The translations under genes were made by a program, and so were the position numbers. Below are positions 1 through 5,083 of a stretch of 6,656 nucleotides of DNA, one piece after another. The notes beneath the pieces were generated by a model. The model saw only the letters and a list, made by a program, of their open reading frames with translations. It made no database searches and was not told the DNA's origin. The stretch is from positions 1-6,656 of the forward strand of contig USGZ01000099.1 in NCBI GenBank assembly GCA_900554265.1. The letters are read 5' to 3'. This DNA comes from an uncultured Porphyromonadaceae bacterium. GTDB taxonomy: Bacteria; Bacteroidota; Bacteroidia; Bacteroidales; Muribaculaceae. The stretch's first letter is position 1. Each line of letters begins with the position of its first letter.

Positions 1-236
1 CCCTGAATGAGGCCGCGGCGCGAGTTGAGTTCGAGCTCGAGAGCGTTGTGCTCGGTGGAGCGCATGAACATCAGCCGCGGAATGACGGGGCGCACGCTGC
101 GGTGGCCGGCCGAGTTGGTCACCGCCCTGCGGGGAACGAAGACTTCGTCGGTCAGCGGTGCCAGTGCCGATTCGGCCGCGGACTCGTTCTGAGTGCGCAG
201 CGCGTACCAATTGCTTGGGGTCGACATGCCGGACAT
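1..236 (-). CDS. UpxY/NusG-type transcription antiterminator, N-terminal part (runs off left edge)
   Basis: This is an open frame with no stop from position 236 to the window edge, 78 codons. The protein has the hallmarks of the N-terminal NusG (NGN) domain in Bacteroidales UpxY proteins: WYALRT at residues 10-15, EVFVPRR around 31-37, and PVIPRLMFMRST around 51-62. UpxY proteins are NusG paralogues that act on RNA polymerase and let it read through the leader of a capsular or exopolysaccharide operon, so polysaccharide genes are expected beyond the left edge; that is inference. The start is uncertain: ATG at 236 and ATG at 227 are both in frame. I took 236, but 227 leaves the domain equally complete. 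No clear ribosome site is seen. The gene lies downstream of tRNA-Leu in the same direction, behind an inverted-repeat-rich leader. The KOW domain and C-terminus cannot be judged. A LoaP-like NusG paralogue is the main alternative. Confidence 0.8.
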   Translation of the reverse strand, partial: MSGMSTPSNWYALRTQNESAAESALAPLTDEVFVPRRAVTNSAGHRSVRPVIPRLMFMRSTEHNALELELNSRRGLIQ

Positions 237-411
237 TGATGAATATGGAATACTCCCTTCCCTGTCCCGCCGGCGGCGGCAGAGCAGGCCGTCTGCATGC
301 CCTCGGCGGGAGGGTCCAGATCTCCGGCTTCTACCTGTACAGGTGCTCCGCCGGTGCCTGCCGCCCGCAAGCTGCGGGCGCTTCGGAAGCCTCAGCTAAG
401 GTGAGGTTCAG
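237..411 (-). promoter_or_regulatory. GC-rich structured leader of the UpxY-like gene
   Basis: These 175 nt lie between the tRNA-Leu 3' end and the UpxY-like start and contain several inverted repeats. Just after the tRNA there are three small adjoining hairpins: 390-406 (CCTCA/TGAGG), 380-390 (GCTT/AAGC) and 362-380 (CGCCCGCA/TGCGGGCG, 8 perfect pairs, 3-nt loop). A 12-bp palindrome, ACCTGTACAGGT, is at 333-344. Close to the start codon is a nested hairpin, with outer arms 265-272 and 304-311 (8 pairs) and inner arms 279-283 and 292-296. None is followed by a U run, so they do not look like simple terminators. No TAnnTTTG promoter box is seen on the minus strand here. UpxY-type regulators act on leaders of this kind, so an RNA regulatory role is plausible but unproven. 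Confidence 0.5.
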
Positions 412-493
412 TGCGCAAGATGGGACTCGAACCCATACGTCCGGAGACATTAGATCCTAAGTCTAACGCGGCTACCAATTACGCCACATGCGC
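412..493 (-). tRNA. tRNA-Leu (anticodon UAG)
   Basis: The 82-nt gene folds as a class II tRNA. The acceptor stem is 487-493 with 413-419, the D stem is GCG/CGC with a loop containing the conserved GG, and the anticodon stem is TTAGA/TCTAA around the loop CTTAGGA. The anticodon TAG is at 457-459. There is a long variable arm (GTC/GAC), and the T arm is ATGGG/CCCAT with loop TTCGAGT. The discriminator base is A (412). CCA is not encoded, as is common in this phylum. The long variable arm, the A discriminator and the UAG anticodon all indicate leucine. One acceptor pair (position 6 with 67) is U-U rather than Watson-Crick. A strong promoter lies just upstream. Confidence 0.95.
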
Positions 494-506
494 GGATTCT
501 GGACTG

Positions 507-538
507 CAAAGTTAAACAATAAATCCGAATTAAGCAAA
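507..538 (-). promoter_or_regulatory. Bacteroidetes-type promoter of tRNA-Leu
   Basis: Read on the minus strand, TTTG at 538-535 is followed after 20 nt by TAACTTTG at 514-507. This matches the Bacteroidetes primary sigma factor consensus (TTTG, 19-21 nt, TAnnTTTG) without mismatch. Transcription would start near 500, about 7-10 nt before the mature tRNA 5' end at 493. With no terminator visible behind the tRNA, this promoter may also serve the UpxY-like gene. Confidence 0.8.
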
Positions 539-702
539 TGGAAAGATGGCGCGGCCAATCGCTACCGGCGCGGAAAAGGAGTGGACTCCGGCCGGACGGG
601 GCGGCTCTTACATTAATATATAAGGAAGCGCTCGCGGCGGACCGGCTCGGCAGGCGAAGCTGAAGCTTCGGAGCTTGGACAAATATACGGGCGAGGAGCC
701 TT

Positions 703-726
703 TTATCCGGCGAGCTTGCCGGATAA
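703..726. repeat. 9-bp perfect hairpin in the fusA2 upstream region
   Basis: TTATCCGGC (703-711) and GCCGGATAA (718-726) pair perfectly around a 6-nt loop. No U run follows on either strand, so it is not an ordinary intrinsic terminator. It may be a structural element, a regulatory hairpin or a lone repeat copy; the sequence does not decide. Confidence 0.4.
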
Positions 727-785
727 CTCGACGGATGGCGCGGGGGGAGGGCGGAGGAGGGAAGAAGCGCGTTCGGATTCGGGAA

Positions 786-801
786 TATGTTCTATAACAT
801 A
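786..801 (+). promoter_or_regulatory. 16-bp palindrome upstream of fusA2, candidate activator operator
   Basis: TATGTT and AACATA form a perfect 6-bp inverted repeat around CTAT. It ends 7 nt before the TTTG box of the presumed fusA2 promoter. Its centre would be about 50-55 bp before the likely transcription start, a usual place for an activator. In Bacteroides thetaiotaomicron, fusA2 is known to depend on the CRP-family regulator Cur (BT4338), so this is a candidate site for an orthologue. The link rests on position and symmetry only. Confidence 0.45.
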
Positions 802-808
802 CGCCATG

Positions 809-841
809 TTTGGCGAGTTTAGAAAAATTATTTATAAATTG
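809..841 (+). promoter_or_regulatory. Candidate weak promoter of fusA2
   Basis: TTTG at 809-812 could be the -33 box. About 20 nt downstream, TATAAATTG (833-841) is a poor version of TAnnTTTG. A start near 848 would give a leader of about 65 nt. A good -33 with a weak -7 box fits an activator-dependent promoter, in line with the palindrome just upstream. There is no Shine-Dalgarno sequence before the ATG at 914; the sequence there is A/T/C-rich. Confidence 0.4.
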
Positions 842-913
842 CGGGCGTAAAAATCGACGGTACCGACCGAAGGTTTTTCCGCACATCTAAATCAATTTAC
901 CAACCCTGATAGC

Positions 914-3070
914 ATGAAAATCTACAAAACCAAGGAAATCAAAAACATAGCCTTGCTCGGAAGCAAGGGCTCGGGTAAAACCACACTCGCTGAAGCTATG
1001 CTCTACGAGTGTGGTGTGATAAAACGTCGCGGCACCGTGGAAGCCAAGAACACCGTTTCGGACTACTTCCCCGTCGAGAAAGAATACGGCTCGAGCGTGT
1101 TCAGCACCGTATTCTACGCCGAATTCCTGGATAAGAAACTCAACGTAATCGATTGCCCCGGAGCCGACGACTTCGTAGGCGGCGCCATCACCGCCCTCAA
1201 CGTCACCGATACGGGTGTGATAGTAGTGAACGGCCAGTACGGCGTCGAGGTGGGCACACAGAACATCTTCCGCACCGCATCCGGCCTTAAGAAACCCATA
1301 ATCTTTGCCGTCAACCAGCTCGACGGCGAGAAGGCCGACTTCGACAACGTGCTCGAACAGATGAAGGAAGTCTTCGGCCCGAAGGTCGTGACCGTCCAGT
1401 ACCCCCTGGCAAGCGGCCCCGGCTTCAACGCCATGATCGACGTGCTCCTGATGAAGAAGTACTCCTGGGGTCCCGACGGCGGCGTTCCCAAAATCGAGGA
1501 CATTCCCGCCGAGGAAATGGACAAGGCCCGCGAGCTTCACCACACCCTCCTCGAGGCAGCCGCCGAGAACGACGAGAGCCTCATGGAGAAGTTCTTCGAG
1601 GAAGACTGCCTCACTGAGGACGAACTCCGCACCGGTATCCGCAAGGGTCTGATCGACAATTCCATCTATCCCGTATTCTGCGTCAGCGCCGCCAAGGACA
1701 TGGGCGTGCGCCGCATGATGGAATTCCTGGGCAACGTCGTTCCGTTCGTCGACGATATGCCCGCACCCGTCGATACCGAAGGCAAGGAAGTCAAGCCCGA
1801 CGCCAACGGTCCTGTAAGCGTGTTCGTGTTCAAGACGACTGTCGAGCCGCACATCGGAGAAGTCAGCTACTTCAAGGTAATGTCCGGCACACTCAAGGCC
1901 GGCGCCGACCTCGACAACGTATCCCGCGGCTCCAAGGAGCGCTTCGCCCAGCTCTTCTGCGTATGCGGTCAGATCCGCACCGCCGTCGACGAGCTCCAGG
2001 CCGGCGATATAGGCGCCAGCGTCAAGCTAAAGGACGTCCGCACCGGCAACACCCTCGACGAGAAGGGCTGCGAAATCGCCTTCGACTTCATCAAATATCC
2101 CGCTCCCAAGTACCAGCGCGCCGTGCGTCCCGTAACCGAGAGCGACTCCGAGAAACTCGCCGGCATTCTCAACCGCATGCACGAGGAAGACCCCACATGG
2201 CAGATCGAGCAGAGCAAGGAACTCAAGCAGACCATCCTCTCCGGCCAGGGCGAATTCCATCTGCGCACCCTCAAGTGGCGCGTCGAGAACAACGACAAGC
2301 TGCCCATTCTCTTCGAGGAACCCAAGATTCCCTACCGCGAGACCATCACCAAGGCCGCACGCGCCGACTACCGCCACAAGAAGCAGTCCGGCGGCGCAGG
2401 TCAGTTCGGCGAGGTTCACCTGATCGTCGAACCCTACACCGAAGGCATGCCCGCTCCCGATACCTACCGCTTCGGCAACCAGGAGTACAAGATGAGCGTC
2501 CGCGATACCCAGGAAATTCCTCTGGCATGGGGCGGCAAGCTCGTGGTGTGCAACTGTATCGTCGGCGGCGCAATCGACGCCCGCTTCATCCCGGCAATCG
2601 TCAAGGGCCTGATGGACCGCATCGAGCAGGGTCCTCTGACCGGCTCCTACGCCCGCGACGTCCGCGTATGTATCTACGACGGCAAGATGCACCCCGTAGA
2701 CTCCAACGAAATCTCCTTCCGCCTGGCCGGCCGCAACGCCTTCTCCGAGGCCTTCCGCAACGCCAACCCGAAGGTTCTCGAACCGGTCTACGATGTCGAG
2801 GTATTCGTACCCTCTGACGTGATGGGCGACGTGATGAGCGACCTCCAGGGACGCCGCGCAATCATCATGGGCATGAACAGCGAGAACGGCTTCGAGAAAA
2901 TCTCAGCCAAGGTGCCTCTGAAGGAAATGTCGTCGTACTCTACGGCCCTGAGCTCCATCACCGGCGGCCGTAGCTCCTTCACCATGAAGTTCGCAAGCTA
3001 CGAACTCGTTCCGAGCGACGTTCAGGAGAAACTCCTCCGCGAATACGCAGAAAAGAACACCGAAGAATAA
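914..3070 (+). CDS. fusA2: Elongation factor G paralogue EF-G2, degenerate GTPase site
   Basis: The 718-residue protein shows all five EF-G domains: G domain (1 to about 285), domain II (from about 300), III (GEFHL near 446), IV (GGAGQFGE near 493-500) and V (from about 620). EF-G moves tRNAs and mRNA through the ribosome after peptide bond formation. The P-loop GSKGSGKT (16-23) is present, but switch I reads EYGSSV where EF-G has ERGITI. G3 is DCPGADDF (80-87), so Ala84 replaces the catalytic His, and G4 is NQLD (134-137) instead of NKMD. The domain IV tip keeps His593 in HPVDSNE. This is the pattern of Bacteroides EF-G2 (BT2167), a paralogue reported to lack GTPase activity yet support translation during carbon limitation in the gut. 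Codon use is strongly optimised, suggesting high expression. The gene stands alone, with its own upstream control region and a terminator. Assignment to the EF-G family is certain; the EF-G2 subtype is very likely. Confidence 0.92.
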   Translation: MKIYKTKEIKNIALLGSKGSGKTTLAEAMLYECGVIKRRGTVEAKNTVSDYFPVEKEYGSSVFSTVFYAEFLDKKLNVIDCPGADDFVGGAITALNVTDTGVIVVNGQYGVEVGTQNIFRTASGLKKPIIFAVNQLDGEKADFDNVLEQMKEVFGPKVVTVQYPLASGPGFNAMIDVLLMKKYSWGPDGGVPKIEDIPAEEMDKARELHHTLLEAAAENDESLMEKFFEEDCLTEDELRTGIRKGLIDNSIYPVFCVSAAKDMGVRRMMEFLGNVVPFVDDMPAPVDTEGKEVKPDANGPVSVFVFKTTVEPHIGEVSYFKVMSGTLKAGADLDNVSRGSKERFAQLFCVCGQIRTAVDELQAGDIGASVKLKDVRTGNTLDEKGCEIAFDFIKYPAPKYQRAVRPVTESDSEKLAGILNRMHEEDPTWQIEQSKELKQTILSGQGEFHLRTLKWRVENNDKLPILFEEPKIPYRETITKAARADYRHKKQSGGAGQFGEVHLIVEPYTEGMPAPDTYRFGNQEYKMSVRDTQEIPLAWGGKLVVCNCIVGGAIDARFIPAIVKGLMDRIEQGPLTGSYARDVRVCIYDGKMHPVDSNEISFRLAGRNAFSEAFRNANPKVLEPVYDVEVFVPSDVMGDVMSDLQGRRAIIMGMNSENGFEKISAKVPLKEMSSYSTALSSITGGRSSFTMKFASYELVPSDVQEKLLREYAEKNTEE

Positions 3071-3091
3071 TTACACATAAACCAATCATTC

Positions 3092-3130
3092 TTGCGGGCG
3101 GAACCTCTCACCAGGCTCCGCCCGCAAATT
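3092..3130 (+). terminator. Stem-loop terminator after fusA2
   Basis: Arms 3092-3102 and 3117-3127 give 11 perfect, GC-rich pairs. After one mismatch, three more pairs follow (3104-3106 with 3113-3115), closing a 6-nt loop. The hairpin begins 21 nt after the stop codon and is followed by AATTT, a short U tract. Position and stability fit a factor-independent terminator, though the U tract is weak. Confidence 0.75.
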
Positions 3131-3166
3131 TACCTTCCGGGCATATACCGGGTAGTCGCATGACTG

Positions 3167-3191
3167 GTAGGGAAGTTCCCTGGAGCATCCG
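3167..3191 (+). repeat. REP-like element, copy 1
   Basis: This 25-nt copy starts with GTAG and forms an imperfect hairpin ending in GCATCCG. It matches copy 4 read on the opposite strand at 22 of 25 positions by hand count. It forms an inverted pair with copy 2, the GTAG feet facing outwards. Confidence 0.7.
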
Positions 3192-3212
3192 CACATTACC
3201 AGCGTATTGCGA

Positions 3213-3238
3213 CGGATGCACGAGCGTGCATCCCTACG
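3213..3238 (-). repeat. REP-like element, copy 2
   Basis: On the minus strand this reads CGTAG and then a perfect hairpin, GGATGCAC with GTGCATCC (8 pairs, 4-nt loop). It shares the outer stem and GTAG foot with copy 4. One inner stem pair is T-A in one copy and A-T in the other, so the pairing is preserved. Confidence 0.75.
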
Positions 3239-3286
3239 TTTCGCTGTTTTGTCGACAGCTCTCAAGATACTATCGTCTGCGAAGTT

Positions 3287-3308
3287 GTCGGGAGGCGGAG
3301 CTCCCGAC
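3287..3308. repeat. 8-bp perfect hairpin
   Basis: GTCGGGAG (3287-3294) and CTCCCGAC (3301-3308) pair around a 6-nt loop, GCGGAG. No U run follows on either strand. It lies between the first REP-like pair and the tandem duplication. No function is evident. Confidence 0.4.
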
Positions 3309-3320
3309 GTCCTTTGCGCT

Positions 3321-3361
3321 CCGGCTTTCAGCCTTCCCTTGCCGGCTCAGCCTTTCCCTTT
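3321..3361 (+). repeat. Tandem duplication of a ~20-bp pyrimidine-rich unit
   Basis: Two adjacent units, 3321-3341 and 3342-3361, both start with CCGGCT, continue with CAGCCTT and end in CCCTT. They differ by small insertions (TT after CCGGCT in the first, an extra T in the second). A decayed third start (CCAGC) may follow at 3362. Confidence 0.5.
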
Positions 3362-3447
3362 CCAGCAGGCCTTAGGTTAATATCGGCCTTTTCGGCTGTG
3401 GCGGTGTGGTTGCGTTCGGTCTGATTGCCAGCGCGTTAGCACCTCCT

Positions 3448-3554
3448 CAATTGTTAAATGATTTAAAGGTTAACGCGATTTTGGGCTTAACTCTCTGTTG
3501 TGTAGTGCGTTACGGGCGCTTAACCATTAACCCCTTAACCTTAGCTCCGCAAGG
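3448..3554 (+). repeat. Left arm of a 107-bp imperfect inverted repeat
   Basis: Two conserved blocks, 3448-3491 and 3520-3554, match the reverse complement of 4016-4059 and 3953-3986. By hand count 37 of 44 positions agree in the first block, and 29 of 35 in the second with one gap. The less conserved spacer is 28 nt here and 29 nt in the other arm, and both arms total 107 nt. The second block contains three TTAACC motifs (3520, 3527, 3535). Confidence 0.75.
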
Positions 3555-3590
3555 GGTGGGGTATGCACGGAATCTCGCGTAACCGCGAAA

Positions 3591-3616
3591 CATAGGGATG
3601 CAGGCTCTTGCATTTG
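3591..3616 (+). repeat. REP-like element, copy 3 (degenerate)
   Basis: Compared with copy 2 read on its own strand, 21 of 26 positions agree by hand count. The foot is ATAG instead of GTAG, and the outermost hairpin pairs are weakened, leaving ATGCA with TGCAT as the core stem. It is paired in inverted orientation with copy 4, 53 nt away. Confidence 0.55.
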
Positions 3617-3669
3617 CTTGTATCATGGACGATTAGCATGTGTGTGAGCTCCAATGCGCTGACAATTAG

Positions 3670-3695
3670 CGGATGCTCCGGGGAGCATCCCTACG
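3670..3695 (-). repeat. REP-like element, copy 4
   Basis: On the minus strand it reads CGTAG followed by a perfect hairpin of GGATGCTCC with GGAGCATCC (9 pairs, in practice 8 with a 4-nt loop). It has the same length and outer sequence as copy 2, with a different loop. Confidence 0.75.
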
Positions 3696-3728
3696 GGAGG
3701 GCGCAATTATTGATTTTGCAGCATCTAC

Positions 3729-3760
3729 ATTGCGCACAGTATATTGCGCATTGCGCATTG
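3729..3760. repeat. ATTGCGCA short repeats
   Basis: ATTGCGCA occurs at 3729-3736, 3743-3750 and 3750-3757, the last two overlapping, and is followed by another ATTG. An inverted partial copy, GCGCAAT, lies at 3701-3707, so the segment could also fold. No function is evident. Confidence 0.5.
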
Positions 3761-3858
3761 ATACATACCATCCCCTTCTGCAGCCTCTATAGTAGTTGCA
3801 GGAATTTCGTGCTATAGGTCGTAGTCCGGCGTAAGTGGCAGCTTACAGTTATGCACTG

Positions 3859-3866
3859 CAAAGATA
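3859..3866 (-). promoter_or_regulatory. Orphan -7 promoter box TATCTTTG
   Basis: Read on the minus strand this is a perfect TAnnTTTG box. No TTTG lies 19-21 nt upstream; the nearest match, TTGG, is about 26 nt away. It points into the spacer of the long inverted repeat, where no credible gene lies. It is probably weak, decayed or coincidental. Confidence 0.25.
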
Positions 3867-3952
3867 CTGCTGCATATCTCCGGTTTCTTCACCAATCGGT
3901 ACTCCTTGCTGCCTTTAACAGAAATTAATACCACTCCCGGAGGCGCGGGTAT

Positions 3953-4059
3953 CCTTGCGGAGGCGAGGTTAACAGGTTAAGGTTAATTTCGCTCCAACGC
4001 CCTAATGCATAGCGCGTTAAGTCCAAAACCGTGTTAACCTCGAAATGATTTAACATTTG
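3953..4059 (-). repeat. Right arm of the 107-bp imperfect inverted repeat
   Basis: This is the counterpart of 3448-3554 in opposite orientation, with both conserved blocks in the same order and spacing. It ends 24 nt before the aroC stop codon, so aroC transcripts would run into it. GGTTAA motifs at 3967, 3975 and 3981 mirror the TTAACC motifs of the left arm. Confidence 0.75.
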
Positions 4060-4083
4060 GCGCTTAGCGCTGTGTCTTTGAAA

Positions 4084-5076
4084 TCAGGCGAGCAGCGCGT
4101 CGAGGAGGACGAGGTTGGCCATGGATTCGACGACGGGGAGGGCGCGGGGTACGGCGCAGACGTCGTGGCGGCCGGAGTAGGTGACGGTCGCGGGGCGGCC
4201 GTTGCGGTCGACGGTTTCGACGGTGCGGCCCGGCATGGTGGCTATCGGTTTGAAGGCAACGCGGAAGACGATTGGCGCGCCGTTGGTGATTCCGCCCTGG
4301 ATTCCGCCTGAGTGGTTGGAGCGGACGGTGACGCCTCCCTTGCCGTCGGGAATGAAGGTGTCGAGTTGCTCGCAGCCGCGGGCCGCTGCGGCGGCGAAAC
4401 CGTCGCCGTACTCGAAGCCCTTGGCTGCGGGGATGCTCATCATGGCGGCGGCCAGTTGCGCCTGGAGCTTGCCGAATACCGGCGAGCCGACGCCTGCGGG
4501 AACGCCGCTTATGGTACAGCGGACGATGCCGCCGAGACTGTCGAAGCTGCGTCGCGCTTCCGCGATGGCGGCGTCGATGGCGGCGCGGTCGCCGCTGATT
4601 CCGCCGATGGAATCGATTTCAGCTACAGTGCGAATACCGCGGCCGGCGAGGTACTGTGCGGCCAGGGCGCCGGCACAGACGCGCACCGCCGTCTCGCGGG
4701 CGCTGGCGCGGCCGCCGCCGCGCGCGTCGCGGATTCCGTACCTGGCCTGGTAGGTGTAGTCGGCGTGATTGGGGCGGTAGACGTCCTCCAACTCGGCATA
4801 ATCACCTGGACGGCAGTCGGTGTTGCGGATGATGAAAGCTATCGGGGTCCCGAGGGTCACGCCGTCGAGCAGCCCGGAGAGAAACTCGGGGCTGTCGCTT
4901 TCGCGGCGCGCGGAAGAACCGGGCGCCGAACCGGGACGACGACGGCGCATGAATTCCTCCAAGGCCTCGAAATCGACGCGGAAGCCGGCGGGAAAGCCGT
5001 CGATAACGCCGCCGATGGCCGGGCCGTGGCTCTCGCCGAAGGACGTCAGCCGGAGATTGGTGCCGAAAGTGTTCAT
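4084..5076 (-). CDS. aroC: Chorismate synthase
   Basis: AroC converts 5-enolpyruvylshikimate 3-phosphate to chorismate with reduced FMN as cofactor. This is the last common step towards phenylalanine, tyrosine, tryptophan and folate. Family signatures are present in order: GESHG (14-18), RPNHADYTY (101-109) with His104, the following RDARGGGRASARE stretch, and near the C-terminus RHDVCAVPRALPVVESM. At 330 residues it is somewhat shorter than the usual 350-360, because it stops soon after that last motif; no key motif is lost. It starts 7 nt after the ybaK stop, with AAGG overlapping that stop as a possible ribosome site, so the two are probably co-transcribed. It is the last gene of the minus-strand run, and no clear intrinsic terminator follows; an inverted repeat arm lies there instead. 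Confidence 0.97.
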   Translation of the reverse strand: MNTFGTNLRLTSFGESHGPAIGGVIDGFPAGFRVDFEALEEFMRRRRPGSAPGSSARRESDSPEFLSGLLDGVTLGTPIAFIIRNTDCRPGDYAELEDVYRPNHADYTYQARYGIRDARGGGRASARETAVRVCAGALAAQYLAGRGIRTVAEIDSIGGISGDRAAIDAAIAEARRSFDSLGGIVRCTISGVPAGVGSPVFGKLQAQLAAAMMSIPAAKGFEYGDGFAAAAARGCEQLDTFIPDGKGGVTVRSNHSGGIQGGITNGAPIVFRVAFKPIATMPGRTVETVDRNGRPATVTYSGRHDVCAVPRALPVVESMANLVLLDALLA

Positions 5077-5083
5077 AGCGGCC

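Larger units (their letters stand above)
494..913. other. Non-coding region between divergent tRNA-Leu and fusA2
   Basis: No convincing gene lies in these 420 bases. The tRNA promoter occupies the left end and the EF-G2 control region the right end. Between them are a 10-bp palindrome TCCGGCCGGA (587-596), overlapping short palindromes around AAGCTT (656-676), a 9-bp hairpin (703-726) and a G-rich purine tract (742-761). Composition shifts from GC-rich (540-770) to AT-rich (780-900). A 92-codon minus-strand frame at 608-886 is arginine-rich with no recognisable domain, and I do not believe it is coding. Confidence 0.6.
3131..4083. other. Repeat-rich non-coding region between convergent genes
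   Basis: This is about 950 bp between the ends of fusA2 and aroC with no credible gene. Short frames at 3160-3375 and 3608-3817 run across the repeats and have no recognisable domain. The stretch contains four REP-like elements, two 107-bp imperfect inverted repeat arms, an 8-bp hairpin at 3287-3308, a 20-bp tandem duplication at 3321-3361 and ATTGCGCA repeats at 3729-3757. The remaining sequence between these elements shows nothing I can name. Confidence 0.65.

Noticed and set aside
608..886. Minus-strand frame of 92 codons between tRNA-Leu and fusA2
   Set aside because: It covers the fusA2 promoter and operator candidates, is arginine- and proline-rich and has no recognisable domain.
887..1852. 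Long minus-strand frame (321 codons) opposite fusA2
   Set aside because: It is the antisense shadow of strongly codon-biased fusA2. The composition is skewed (rich in G, V, H, D, L), with no domain or motif, while the plus-strand frame is a clear EF-G.
2027..2692. Minus-strand frame (221 codons) opposite fusA2
   Set aside because: Antisense shadow of the same gene for the same reasons; frames on the plus strand at 1963-2817 are arginine-rich frame shadows.
3167..3760. CRISPR array
   Set aside because: The repeated units alternate in orientation, differ in loop sequence and have irregular spacing, unlike a CRISPR array.
3691..3771. 26-codon minus-strand mini-frame with seven cysteines
   Set aside because: The cysteines arise from the ATTGCGCA repeats read in one frame, and the frame ends inside a REP-like element. 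Only the orphan -7 box upstream argues for it, which is too little.
3448..4059. Phase-variable invertible switch
   Set aside because: The arms are only about 83-84% identical and no promoter facing a flanking gene or recombinase is seen; both neighbouring genes end towards the element, so inversion would control neither.
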